Source: Mucilaginibacter_A sp041088075 (GTDB taxonomy: Bacteria > Bacteroidota > Bacteroidia > Sphingobacteriales > Sphingobacteriaceae). From it: 64,000 nt of DNA. Every line of letters begins with the position of its first letter. Position 1 is the first letter of the stretch. The translations under genes were made by a program, and so were the position numbers. Shown here piece after piece: positions 8,346-16,336 of this stretch. The notes below the pieces were generated by a model. The model did not search any database, had not been told where the DNA came from, and was given only the letters and a program-made list of their open reading frames with translations. The stretch lies in contig NZ_JBGCVY010000037.1 in assembly GCF_041088075.1 (NCBI RefSeq), positions 62,001 to 126,000 of the forward strand, given 5' to 3'.

Positions 8346-8795
8346 TCAGCCGTTTTCTAAATCATCAATAATTTGCGATAGTTCCGCAAAAGTTAAAACG
8401 TCTTCAAAGTTTTTTGCTTTTAATCCGCGGTACAATTTCATATCACCTGTCCAAAGTTTTGCTTTTAAGTAAATCGCTAAAGCAACAAATGGTGTATCTT
8501 TTGTATCTATGGATATTAAAAGTTTTTCGGTTTTTAATAACAATTGTGAAGGAAGTAAACGTTCATCAACAAAAGTGATTTTGTGCGTTAGGATTTCTTT
8601 CACTTCTGATAATTTTGATGGAGAAAGTTTGCTAAGCTTTATTAATTTATCATGATGCTTTTCTAATTCAATTTTCAAAAAACTGCAACTAAAAAGTTCC
8701 ATATTTTTCCCACCATTTAAGATGAGTTTACCAATTTTACTACCAGAGTTTAATAAGGCACTAAAAACGAGGTTAGTATCAACAATTATCTTCAC
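8346..8795 (-). CDS. PIN-domain toxin of a type II toxin-antitoxin pair
   Basis: A 149-residue PIN-domain ribonuclease. Acidic residues expected for the metal site are visible: Asp6 in KIIVDTNLVFSALL, Glu44 region, Asp98/Asp101 in SIDTKDTPFVALA and Asp119 in LWTGDMKLYRGL. Toxins of this kind cleave RNA and are neutralised by the partner antitoxin. The ATG overlaps the stop of the upstream antitoxin gene by 4 bases. All catalytic positions look intact, unlike the toxins of two other pairs in this window. A variant of the dispersed motif (GATAAAAGAAGTATC) lies just beyond the stop codon, at about 8333. Confidence 0.8.
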   Translation of the reverse strand: MKIIVDTNLVFSALLNSGSKIGKLILNGGKNMELFSCSFLKIELEKHHDKLIKLSKLSPSKLSEVKEILTHKITFVDERLLPSQLLLKTEKLLISIDTKDTPFVALAIYLKAKLWTGDMKLYRGLKAKNFEDVLTFAELSQIIDDLENG

Positions 8796-8995
8796 TTAAT
8801 CAGTTTATCACGGTTTTCAGCCCACCAGTTTTTGTTGATTTCTGCAGCCATTTTATCAATTTCATCCTGCTTAACTTGTACATTAACAGTCAGTTCTTTA
8901 TAACGGGCATAATTTAAAAAGTCTTGTAAATCTTCTACTTTAACAGCAGGTGATAATCTTACAATAACCTCGTTTTCTGTTCTTTCAACTATCAT
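8792..8995 (-). CDS. Antitoxin partner of the PIN toxin
   Basis: A 67-residue protein starting MIVERTENEVIVRL, with a short beta-rich N-terminus and a helical, acidic C-terminus (EIDKMAAEINKNWWAENRD) typical of antitoxin tails that wrap the toxin. The open frame extends upstream to 9067, but the extra 24 residues are low-quality and the ATG at 8995 gives the usual antitoxin size. Overlaps the toxin start by 4 bases (ATGA), as expected for translational coupling. The exact antitoxin superfamily is not recognised. Confidence 0.7.
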   Translation of the reverse strand: MIVERTENEVIVRLSPAVKVEDLQDFLNYARYKELTVNVQVKQDEIDKMAAEINKNWWAENRDKLIK

Positions 8996-9079
8996 AATTA
9001 AATTATTTATTCGAAGATAATCAATTTTTGTGGTATCAATAAAAGCGGAACTTTTTGTGGAAAGCATCGTTTACTTCTC

Positions 9080-9361
9080 ATGCAAACCAAAACATTTAAC
9101 CAAACCGAAACCGACCGCATCATCGAAATGGCCTGGGAAGACCGCACGCCTTTTGAAGCCATCAACTTCCAATTCAACTTAAAAGAGCAGGAAACCATCG
9201 AACTGATGCGACGCGAACTGAAACCGCAAAGTTTTAAACGCTGGCGTAAACGCGTGCAAGGCCGCAGCACCAAACATTTGATGCTGCGGAGCGAAACGAT
9301 GAACCGCTTTAAATGCGACCGGCAACGGCAAATTTCTGCCAATAAAATCAGTAAAAGGTAA
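9080..9361 (+). CDS. DUF2805 (TIGR03643) family protein
   Basis: A 93-residue basic protein. The segment ETDRIIEMAWEDRTPFEAI followed by LKEQETIELMRRELKPQSFKRWRKRVQGR and TKHLM is the hallmark of the TIGR03643/DUF2805 family, which is widespread in aquatic bacteria and Bacteroidota and has a helix-turn-helix-like appearance. It may bind nucleic acid, but no function is established as far as I know. Divergent from the toxin-antitoxin pair; followed by a repeat-filled gap. Confidence 0.8.
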   Translation: MQTKTFNQTETDRIIEMAWEDRTPFEAINFQFNLKEQETIELMRRELKPQSFKRWRKRVQGRSTKHLMLRSETMNRFKCDRQRQISANKISKR

Positions 9362-9379
9362 CAGTTGGCAAAGTGGGCA

Positions 9380-9686
9380 ATGCTTCTTTTACCGGTGTTT
9401 TTTAGGTGAACGCTTGCCAGGTAGGCGCTTTGCCGCGTGAGGGATTGTAGCGGAAAGCCCACAGCGAGGCACGAGCGAGGACTTGGAGCGGAAAGCCCGA
9501 CCCGCAGGGGCACGCCCAAATGAAAAAAAGTCCGGAAGTCGGGAAGACAGAAAGTCCGAAAGACCGAAAGTTGAGCGGAGAGCGGAAAAACCCGATTATC
9601 ACGATCTCTCCTCCCGCTCCCCGCTCTTTTTCCCGCTCTCCGCTCCCTATCAAACCACACAGAATTTACACCGGTAAAAGAAGCAT
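9380..9686. repeat. Repeat-filled gap bounded by an inverted pair of the dispersed motif
   Basis: The 396-base gap between DUF2805 and sucD has no gene. It opens with ATGCTTCTTTTACCGGTGT (9380-9398) and closes with its perfect complement (9668-9686), a 19-bp inverted pair about 270 bases apart. Between them lie Bacteroidota-type repeats: two GCGGAAAGCCC copies (about 9450 and 9488), a run of AGTCCGGAAGTCGGGAAG-like tandem words (about 9529-9585) and a CCCGCTC-rich stretch (about 9610-9650). Frames that cross this region on either strand are repeat artefacts. Confidence 0.75.
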
Positions 9687-9757
9687 CACAAAAGATGAAT
9701 ACGATTATCTGCTTTTGCCAAAAAAAATTAGCTTTGCCTTTATTAAAGAAAACAACC

Positions 9758-10636
9758 ATGAGCGTTCTCGTAAATAAAGATTCTAAAGTTATTGTCCAGG
9801 GTTTTACCGGCAATGAAGGTACTTACCATGCTTCCCAAATGATTGAATACGGAACGCAGGTTGTGGGCGGCGTAACACCGGGAAAAGGCGGGCAGCAGCA
9901 TTTAGACCGTCCGGTTTTTAACACGGTAAAAGATGCAGTGGATAAAACCGGTGCCGATGTTTCGATAATTTTTGTGCCGCCTGCTTTTGCTGCCGATGCG
10001 ATTATGGAAGCTGCCGAAGCGGGGATTAAAGTGATTGTATGTATTACGGAAGGTATCCCGACGAAGGATATGATTGAGGTGAAAGAATATTTGGTTGGAA
10101 GAAATTCGCGTTTGATCGGGCCGAACTGTCCGGGGATTATTACTGCAGACGAAGCTAAGATTGGCATTATGCCGGGCTTTATCTTTAAAAAAGGAAATGT
10201 GGGCGTGGTTTCCAAATCCGGAACATTAACTTACGAAGCGGTTGACCAAGTAGTGAAAGCTGGTTTGGGCATCACCACGGCGATTGGGATTGGTGGCGAC
10301 CCAATCATCGGCACGCCAACCAAAGAAGCGGTTGAACTGCTGATGAACGACCCGGAAACGCATGGCATCATCATGATCGGTGAAATTGGCGGCGGCATGG
10401 AAGCTGAAGCTGCACGCTGGATCAAAGCAAACGGCACGAAACCAGTTGTTGGTTTTATTGCCGGACAAACTGCGCCTCCGGGACGCCGCATGGGCCACGC
10501 CGGTGCGATTGTTGGCGGCGCGGATGATACGGCTGCTGCCAAAATGAAAATTATGAGCGAATGCGGTATTCGTGTGGTGGAATCTCCGGCGGAAATTGGC
10601 GCGGCGATGGCGGAGGAATTGGCGAAATTAGGTTAA
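9758..10636 (+). CDS. sucD: Succinate-CoA ligase, alpha subunit
   Basis: The alpha subunit of succinyl-CoA synthetase, the TCA-cycle enzyme that makes ATP or GTP from succinyl-CoA. The phosphorylated histidine lies in GRRMGHAGAIV (His at about residue 247), and the CoA-binding N-terminal fold is marked by GFTGNEGTYHASQ and GGVTPGKGGQQHLD. Starting at the ATG at 9758 gives 292 residues, matching the family; the frame runs further upstream to 9695 through repeat-derived sequence. The beta-subunit gene sucC is not adjacent, so the two subunits are encoded apart here, as is frequent in Bacteroidota. A terminator follows 45 bases downstream. Confidence 0.96.
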   Translation: MSVLVNKDSKVIVQGFTGNEGTYHASQMIEYGTQVVGGVTPGKGGQQHLDRPVFNTVKDAVDKTGADVSIIFVPPAFAADAIMEAAEAGIKVIVCITEGIPTKDMIEVKEYLVGRNSRLIGPNCPGIITADEAKIGIMPGFIFKKGNVGVVSKSGTLTYEAVDQVVKAGLGITTAIGIGGDPIIGTPTKEAVELLMNDPETHGIIMIGEIGGGMEAEAARWIKANGTKPVVGFIAGQTAPPGRRMGHAGAIVGGADDTAAAKMKIMSECGIRVVESPAEIGAAMAEELAKLG

Positions 10637-10680
10637 GGGTGGAAAGGTGAAAGGATAAAGGTTTGCCTTTTTAAAATAAA

Positions 10681-10712
10681 AAAATCCTGGCTGTATTGGC
10701 CGGGATTTTTTA
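10681..10712 (+). terminator. Terminator of sucD
   Basis: AAAATCCTGGC pairs with GGCCGGGATTTT with one mismatch or wobble and is followed by a T-rich run. Confidence 0.75.
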
Positions 10713-10721
10713 TTTGCTGTC

Positions 10722-10735
10722 ATGCTTCTTTTACC
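10722..10735 (+). repeat. Dispersed motif, single copy
   Basis: ATGCTTCTTTTACC followed by the tail ACCTAAAAATT, between sucD and the convergent DUF5606 gene. Confidence 0.9.
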
Positions 10736-10801
10736 ACCTAAAAATTAGCCTTTTGGTTGAAAGAAAATTTCTCCCTACGGTTCGGAATAACAAAAAACCT
10801 G

Positions 10802-11245
10802 TTACGCTTCCTTGGGTTCGCTATCGTTTCCGGCTTCGGTTGCAGCAACTACAGCTTCCGGTTCTGCGTTAAACTCCGGCCGGTTTTTCAAGATCTCAAA
10901 CCAACTGATGATTTTTTTGATGTCCGAAGCATAAACTTTTTCTTCGTCATGGTCTGGCGCTACTTCGCGGAAAAAAGCCCGCAACACTTTTCCATCTGCT
11001 TTTTTAGCATCCGGAGTGCTTTCCGCCGTTTTCATTCGCTCAAAAATATCGGTCAGCTTTAAATCTTCTTCTTCGCCAAAAACCGTAATTTCTTCCAAAG
11101 CAGCCAATTTTGCGGTGCTTAGGTTCACTACCAATTTCAATTTTTGCGCGTCTAAGCTTTCCAATATAAACCCGGTTTTGCTTTGTGCCATCGCGCGCCA
11201 CAAGCCCGGTTTCCCGGAAACGGATACAATTCCCTGTAAATTCAT
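10802..11245 (-). CDS. DUF5606 family protein
   Basis: A 147-residue cytosolic protein starting MNLQGIVSVSGKPGLW, the signature opening of the Bacteroidota DUF5606 family. A small N-terminal beta barrel-like part (residues 1-55) is followed by a helical region (IFERMKTAES...KVLRAFFREVAPDHDEEKVYASDIKKI) and a low-complexity Ala/Glu tail. In related genomes it sits beside housekeeping genes such as peptidylprolyl isomerase, as here (110 bases upstream). Function unknown. Confidence 0.8.
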   Translation of the reverse strand: MNLQGIVSVSGKPGLWRAMAQSKTGFILESLDAQKLKLVVNLSTAKLAALEEITVFGEEEDLKLTDIFERMKTAESTPDAKKADGKVLRAFFREVAPDHDEEKVYASDIKKIISWFEILKNRPEFNAEPEAVVAATEAGNDSEPKEA

Positions 11246-11354
11246 TTTTTTGAGTTTTACGTTGTAAGTTTTAAGTAATAAGTTAGATCAAACGCAGCAT
11301 AAAAGGTTTACGCCAAATACTTAAAACTTACCACTTAAAACCTATAACTTTTTC

Positions 11355-11816
11355 CTATCCTTCAATCACTTCTACGCTCGTAATTTTATCGCCCTGGCGG
11401 ATTTGGTCTACCACATCTACATTGTCAATCACTTTTCCAAAAACGGTGTGGTTGCCGTCCAAGTGCGCCGTATTGGTACGGCTGTGGCAGATAAAAAACT
11501 GTGAACCACCGGTATTACGGCCGGCATGTGCCATCGAAAGTACGCCGCGGTCGTGGTATTGGTTGCCGCCGCTCAGCTCGCAATCAATTTTATAGCCCGG
11601 GCCGCCGCTGCCTGCACGAAAAGCCGTTGCCGGGTCTTTAGAAAGCGGGTCTCCTGTCTGCACCATGAAATTTGGGATCACGCGGTGAAAGGCTACGCCA
11701 TCGTAAAAGCCTTCTTTTGCTAACTTTGTAAAATTGGCTACCGTATTCGGCGCATCCTGATCGTAGAATTCTACCGTCATGTCGCCTTTTTCTGTTTTGA
11801 TAATTGCTTTGCTCAT
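11355..11816 (-). CDS. Cyclophilin-type peptidyl-prolyl isomerase
   Basis: A 153-residue single-domain cyclophilin, catalysing cis-trans isomerisation of Xaa-Pro bonds. The active-site block FHRVIPNFMVQTGDP (residues 43-57, Arg45) and SMAHAGRNTGGSQFFI, with the conserved Gln/Phe, are both intact. No signal peptide, so it is cytosolic (PpiB type). A TAACTTTG -7-like box lies 18 bases ahead of the start codon. It is followed on the same strand by the DUF5606 gene. Confidence 0.93.
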   Translation of the reverse strand: MSKAIIKTEKGDMTVEFYDQDAPNTVANFTKLAKEGFYDGVAFHRVIPNFMVQTGDPLSKDPATAFRAGSGGPGYKIDCELSGGNQYHDRGVLSMAHAGRNTGGSQFFICHSRTNTAHLDGNHTVFGKVIDNVDVVDQIRQGDKITSVEVIEG

Positions 11817-11833
11817 TTTTCGTTTAAGAAAGG

Positions 11834-11841
11834 CAAAGTTA
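11834..11841 (-). promoter_or_regulatory. Candidate -7 box (TAACTTTG) for the cyclophilin gene
   Basis: Matches the Bacteroidota TAnnTTTG consensus on the minus strand, 18 bases before the start codon. No clear TTG -33 element was found at the expected distance. Confidence 0.4.
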
Positions 11842-11879
11842 CAATTTTGGAGTTGATATTAAATTAAGAGTTATTTAGG

Positions 11880-13148
11880 ATGAGGCTTTTTCGTACTGTT
11901 TTTATCACATTAATTTTAGGTTTAACCGGTTTTGTCCGGGCCGGTGCGGCTTCCATTTTAATTCCGATGGACGAAACGCAGCACGACCATTTAAAATCGT
12001 ACGGCATTGCGTTTTGGGTTTTGAAGAATGGCGAAGAAGTTGATTGGCTGCTCAATTACCGCGGCGGCAGTTTTATGCTGAAGTACGACCAAAAAGCCGA
12101 AGCCGAATGCAAGGTGCGCGGTGTAAGCTACGAGGTTTTGGCCGATGCAAAAGTTACTTCGATCTTAACTGAAATTACCGATCCTTCCGCCAATATGGAT
12201 TTGGTGAAATTAGAAAAAGCGCCAAAAATGGCCGTGTATTCGCCCAAAAGCAAGCTGCCCTGGGACGATGCCGTAACGCTTGTTTTAACGTATGCCGAAA
12301 TCCCGTACACGGTTTTGTACGATGAGGAAATCATCAAAGGCGAACTGCCCAAATACGACTGGCTGCACCTGCACCACGAAGATTTTACCGGCCAATACAG
12401 CAAGTTTTACACGGCTTTTCATACGGCTTCGTGGTATATTGAAGACCAGCAGCGGCAGGAAGCGCTGGCTGCCAAATTAGGCTTTAAAAAAGTATCGCAA
12501 ATGAAACTGGCCGTGGCGAAAAACATCCGTGATTTTTGTTCGGGCGGCGGTTTTTTATTCGCGATGTGTTCCGGAACCGACACTTTTGATATTGCTTTGG
12601 CTGCCGAAGGTACCGACATTTGCGAACGTATGTTTGACGGCGATGCAGCCGACCCGAACGCACAATCCAAACTTGATTTCAGCAAAACTTTTGCTTTTCA
12701 GAATTTTAAGCTGGACGAAAACCCTTATAGCCATAGCTTCAGCAACATTGATGTAACGGCTACCCGAACGGTAGAACGGCCGCAGGATTTTTTTACCTTG
12801 TTTGATTTTTCGGCCAAATGGGATGTCGTTCCTTCCATGCTCACCCAAAACCACGATAAAGTGATCAAAGGTTTTATGGGATTGACCACCGCTTTCCGCA
12901 AAGATTTGTTAAAGCCGGGCGTTTTGGTTTTGGGCGAATTGAAATCGGCCGGGGAAGCGCGCTACATTCACGGCGACTACGGCAAAGGCCAGTGGACGTT
13001 TTACGGCGGCCACGACCCGGAAGATTACCAGCACGCTATTGGCGACCCACCAACGGATTTAAAATTGCACCCCAATTCTCCGGGTTACCGTTTGATTTTG
13101 AATAACGTTTTATTTCCCGCAGCGAAAAAGAAAAAGCAGAAGACCTGA
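11880..13148 (+). CDS. Secreted protein of unknown function (often labelled 'asparagine synthetase B' in this group)
   Basis: A 422-residue protein with a signal peptide (RTVFITLILGLTGFVRAGA) and a mature region beginning SILIPMDETQHDHLKSYGIAFWVL. It contains DWLLNYRGGSF, a WLHLHHEDFTGQYSKF block and FCSGGGFLFAMCSGTDTFD, the last resembling a glutamine-amidotransferase-like nucleophile turn (Cys in a Gly-rich strand). The C-terminus is Lys-rich. Orthologues in Sphingobacteriaceae are commonly annotated as asparagine synthetase B, but neither a glutaminase N-terminus starting with Cys nor an ATP-binding synthetase domain is visible, and the signal peptide argues against that role. A secreted GATase-like or ThuA-like fold is my best guess. 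Confidence 0.6.
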   Translation: MRLFRTVFITLILGLTGFVRAGAASILIPMDETQHDHLKSYGIAFWVLKNGEEVDWLLNYRGGSFMLKYDQKAEAECKVRGVSYEVLADAKVTSILTEITDPSANMDLVKLEKAPKMAVYSPKSKLPWDDAVTLVLTYAEIPYTVLYDEEIIKGELPKYDWLHLHHEDFTGQYSKFYTAFHTASWYIEDQQRQEALAAKLGFKKVSQMKLAVAKNIRDFCSGGGFLFAMCSGTDTFDIALAAEGTDICERMFDGDAADPNAQSKLDFSKTFAFQNFKLDENPYSHSFSNIDVTATRTVERPQDFFTLFDFSAKWDVVPSMLTQNHDKVIKGFMGLTTAFRKDLLKPGVLVLGELKSAGEARYIHGDYGKGQWTFYGGHDPEDYQHAIGDPPTDLKLHPNSPGYRLILNNVLFPAAKKKKQKT

Positions 13149-13220
13149 TGCTGTTTTTATCGGTATAAAAACCCTACCACCTTTAAATTGATACTGATTT
13201 TATAGTGCTAAAAGAAGCAT
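13147..13220. repeat. Facing pair: sister motif and dispersed motif
   Basis: GATGCTGTTTTTATCGG (13147-13163) followed by TATAAAA, and 40 bases on TATAGTGCTAAAAGAAGCAT (13201-13220). The arms are imperfect complements and show that the two motif families are related. The gap up to kup holds nothing else recognisable. Confidence 0.7.
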
Positions 13221-13340
13221 CAATATTTTCTGATTCAGAAGTTACGGCAAAAGCAATTCTTCAAAACTTAAATTATCTTCCCCCAGCAACAGTTGCCAAA
13301 ATTTTTTGTTGAACGTTAAATGTTTTAAGCAAGGAACTTT

Positions 13341-15299
13341 ATGGAAACGGCAGCCCACACCAACGTTCAGCAATTTCAATCGCAAGTAAAAGTTGCCGGT
13401 TTATTAATTGCGACCGGCATTGTTTTCGGCGACATTGGCACTTCCCCTTTATACACCTACACCGCTATTTTTGAACCCGGCGAAATCATCAACCCAACAA
13501 AAGCACTGGGCGTTTTGAGCTGCGTAATCTGGACGCTGACCTTGCAAACCACCATCAAATACATTTTGATTACTTTACAAGCCGACAACCACGGCGAAGG
13601 CGGGATTTTTTCGCTTTATGCCTTGATAAAACGTTATTATGGCAAATGGGCTGTGATCCTGGCCATTTTGGGCGGTTCGTTTTTGGTGGCCGATGGTATT
13701 ATCACGCCGCCTATTTCGGTAGCATCGGCAATTGAAGGGCTTCGGTTATTTTATCCGCACATGGATACGATCCCGATCATCATTGCCATCCTGATCTTCC
13801 TCTTTGTGATCCAGCAATTTGGGACACAAAAAATAGGCAAAATATTTGGGCCGGTGATGGTGCTTTGGTTCAGTTTTATCGGTGTGATGGGTTTGCTGGC
13901 ATTAAGCAAAAATTTTAGTGTGCTAAAAGCAGTAAACCCAATGTATGGCATTGACCTGTTGGTGCATTACCCAAAAGGTTTTTGGCTGCTTGGCGGCATA
14001 TTTCTGTGCACTACCGGTGCCGAAGCTTTGTACAGCGATATGGGCCACGTAGGCCGAAACAACATCCGCGTAAGCTGGATTTTTATCCAAACCTCGCTCA
14101 TCCTTTCGTATGCCGGGCAAACGGCCTGGCTTTTAAGCGCCGGCAAAGCAAACAGTTTAAGCCCTTTTTTTAACATTGTGCCTTTGCCTATTTATATTCC
14201 GGCCGTTGTGCTTTCCACTTTTGCAACCATTATTGCCAGCCAGGCGCTCATCAGCGGTTGCTTTACTTTGGCCAACGAAGCCATCCATTTGGGGCTTTGG
14301 CCGCGGCACAAAATCATTTTCCCCAGTGCCATCAAAGGGCAGTTGTACATCCCTTTTTTCAACTGGTCGTTAATGGTTGCCTGCATCGGCGTAGTGCTTT
14401 ATTTTAAAGAATCAACCAAAATGGAAGCCGCTTTTGGGCTTTCGGTAACGCTGACCATGCTTTCCACCACTTTCCTGATCACACTTTACATGCTGTCGCG
14501 CAGGTGGTCTTTGGCGGCCATCATACCTACCACGCTCATGTTTTTAGTGGTTGAAAGTTCCTTTTTAATTGCCAACCTTAAAAAAATTGCCGAAGGCGGC
14601 TGGATCATGCTGCTGATGGGAAGTGCCATTGCCACCATTATGCTGATTTGGCGGCGCGGCAGGATCACGCAGAACAAATTGATCACGTACAGCGAATGGG
14701 AGCCGGAAAATTTGGAAAAACTGGTCGAACTCAGCCATAGCACCACCATTGATACCTATTCCACCCATCTTATTTACTTTACGTTTTCGTCGCAAAAAGG
14801 AAGGATCGAGAATAAAACCTTAAATTCCATCTTCACTTCGCCTTTAAAACGGGCCGATGTGTATTGGTTTTTTTATGTAAATATCACCGACGACCCTTAC
14901 ACTTTACAATACGAAGTGCATAAACTTTCCAAAAACGATGCTTATCATGTTACTTTTAGGCTGGGTTTCAGGGTTGAACCAAAATTGGATTTGTTTTTCA
15001 GAAAAATAGTGAAAGAACTGATGGAAACCGGAGAACTGAAACGCGATGACTGCGAGGAAATTAAGTTTGAAAGGAACCCGATCGGCGGCTACAAGTTTGT
15101 GGTAGTCAACTCCTATTTATCGTTTGACAACCAGTTGCCGTTTTGGCAAAACCTGTTCATCAACAGTTATTACAACCTCAAATCCGTGGGCGTGCGCGAA
15201 GATGTAAACTTTGGTTTAGACCCCAGCAATGTGGTTTTCGAAAAATACCCGCTGGTTTACACTTCTACCGATAAGGTTAAACTGCAAAGGGTTCAATAA
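13341..15299 (+). CDS. kup: Kup-type potassium uptake transporter
   Basis: A 652-residue KUP/HAK/KT family K+/H+ symporter. The family signature GDIGTSPLYT is at residues 30-39 and QADNHGEGGIFSLYALIKR at about 81-99. Twelve hydrophobic segments occupy roughly residues 18-445, followed by a cytoplasmic C-terminal domain of about 200 residues ending VFEKYPLVYTSTDKV, the usual Kup tail. Single gene, preceded by a repeat pair and followed by a perfect inverted-repeat hairpin that could end transcription. Confidence 0.93.
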   Translation: METAAHTNVQQFQSQVKVAGLLIATGIVFGDIGTSPLYTYTAIFEPGEIINPTKALGVLSCVIWTLTLQTTIKYILITLQADNHGEGGIFSLYALIKRYYGKWAVILAILGGSFLVADGIITPPISVASAIEGLRLFYPHMDTIPIIIAILIFLFVIQQFGTQKIGKIFGPVMVLWFSFIGVMGLLALSKNFSVLKAVNPMYGIDLLVHYPKGFWLLGGIFLCTTGAEALYSDMGHVGRNNIRVSWIFIQTSLILSYAGQTAWLLSAGKANSLSPFFNIVPLPIYIPAVVLSTFATIIASQALISGCFTLANEAIHLGLWPRHKIIFPSAIKGQLYIPFFNWSLMVACIGVVLYFKESTKMEAAFGLSVTLTMLSTTFLITLYMLSRRWSLAAIIPTTLMFLVVESSFLIANLKKIAEGGWIMLLMGSAIATIMLIWRRGRITQNKLITYSEWEPENLEKLVELSHSTTIDTYSTHLIYFTFSSQKGRIENKTLNSIFTSPLKRADVYWFFYVNITDDPYTLQYEVHKLSKNDAYHVTFRLGFRVEPKLDLFFRKIVKELMETGELKRDDCEEIKFERNPIGGYKFVVVNSYLSFDNQLPFWQNLFINSYYNLKSVGVREDVNFGLDPSNVVFEKYPLVYTSTDKVKLQRVQ

Positions 15300-15317
15300 C
15301 CGCAGAAAGTTTATGGC

Positions 15318-15406
15318 CGATGCTTCTTTTACCACTATAAAATTGGTATTGGATATTTTTTGACAGATAACCGGACACCAATTTTATAGTGGTAAAAGAA
15401 GCATCG
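15318..15406. repeat. Perfect 30-bp inverted repeat built from two dispersed-motif units
   Basis: Arms 15318-15347 and 15377-15406 are exact reverse complements over 30 bases; each has the core ATGCTTCTTTTACC and the tail ACTATAAAATTGGT, separated by a 29-base loop. It lies 18 bases after the kup stop. This is the cleanest example of the extended unit. Confidence 0.95.
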
Positions 15407-15532
15407 CAATTTAGCAATCATCCGATCTAAAATTACGTTCTCTATATTTTTAAAATTAAGTAGAAAAAGCAAAAATATAATGCTGTTTTTATCGGTCTAA
15501 ATTTAAGACCTGTTTATAGTAGTTGGTTTTAC

Positions 15533-15631
15533 TTACTGTTTAAATTTTTGTTTTTGATGATACCAAGCCATCATTTGGTTCCTTGCTTGTTCCTTTGTCG
15601 TTTTATCATTAAGGATTTGTTCGTAAGTCAT
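15533..15631 (-). pseudogene. Small open frame, possible gene remnant (32 aa)
   Basis: From ATG 15631 the minus strand encodes a 32-residue charged peptide (MTYEQILNDKTTKEQARNQ...); the same frame is open upstream without an ATG for about 20 more codons (PHYQYWLLVQYC). Composition looks protein-like, not repeat-like, so it may be a decayed gene or a small protein. The rest of this 520-base gap contains the hairpin at 15318-15406, a sister-motif copy near 15478 and a lone GGCTGTTTAAAC end sequence near 15681. Confidence 0.3.
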
Positions 15632-15808
15632 CCTTTTAATATCTATACAATATTGTACAAGTAACCAATATTGATAATGAGGCTGTTTAAACTTTTATTT
15701 TTCTACTAAATATTTTTAATAGGAGTGGTACGCTCGTCTGTTCATCAGGTAAAAAATATTCCTTTTTAAATTAATTATTTTAGAGGCAAGTCATTTCCTG
15801 TTATGTAT

Positions 15809-15816
15809 TACATTTG
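15809..15816 (+). promoter_or_regulatory. Candidate -7 box (TACATTTG)
   Basis: Fits TAnnTTTG and ends 6 bases before the ATG at 15822, which would give an almost leaderless transcript for the three-gene cluster that follows. No -33 TTG at standard spacing. Confidence 0.4.
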
Positions 15817-15821
15817 CGCCA

Positions 15822-16208
15822 ATGTTTAAACGGTTAACCGCTTTCTGCCTGCTTGCCGTGCTGATAAGTTCCAACTTTTCGCGCTTCTTTGCCTTTGCAG
15901 CGTTCAAGGCCAACCAGAAATACATTACCGAAAACTTTTGCGTAAACAAATCACGTTCCTGGCTGCACTGCAACGGGCACTGTTACTTTATGAAAAAGGT
16001 TAAACAGGCAGAAGAAAACGAAAAAAAAGAAGCTGCAAAAGATAACCTTAACCGGCTTGAAATTTCATTTTTCCAGGAACCTTTTCAATTTGATTTACCT
16101 GCGCCTGTCTTGGTAGAAAATAATGCTGGTTTATTTCCAGGTTATACCTATCTGTATAGCAACCGCTATACAGAAACCATTTTCAGGCCACCTAAGCAGA
16201 TCGCTTAA
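15822..16208 (+). CDS. Exported protein with CxGxC motif, upstream of a TonB receptor
   Basis: A 128-residue protein with an N-terminal hydrophobic segment (LTAFCLLAVLISSNFSRFFA) acting as a signal anchor or signal peptide. The mature part carries ENFCVNKSRSWLHCNGHCYFMKK-type spacing: a Cys, then CNGHC nine residues later, followed by a basic/acidic helix (residues about 60-80) and a Pro-rich tail. The three-Cys pattern recurs in short Bacteroidota proteins encoded next to TonB-dependent receptors, and I infer a metal-binding or redox role. It is the first gene of a probable operon with the receptor and a YHS-domain lipoprotein. Confidence 0.65.
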   Translation: MFKRLTAFCLLAVLISSNFSRFFAFAAFKANQKYITENFCVNKSRSWLHCNGHCYFMKKVKQAEENEKKEAAKDNLNRLEISFFQEPFQFDLPAPVLVENNAGLFPGYTYLYSNRYTETIFRPPKQIA

Positions 16209-16336
16209 TCCCTCTTGCTTTATTTGTCGTTGCCAGGCAGTTACATCTACTGTTTGCCTTGCGGCTATTATTCATCCGGTATCCGGCAACTGGCAGCTAA
16301 TGCTGTCAGGGTAGCCGGTACTATTACAGCAATCTT

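Noticed and set aside
9007..9813. Long minus-strand frame opposite DUF2805 and the start of sucD
   Set aside because: It runs antisense through two real genes and a repeat-filled gap, with repeat-derived Cys/Arg/Ser-rich composition.
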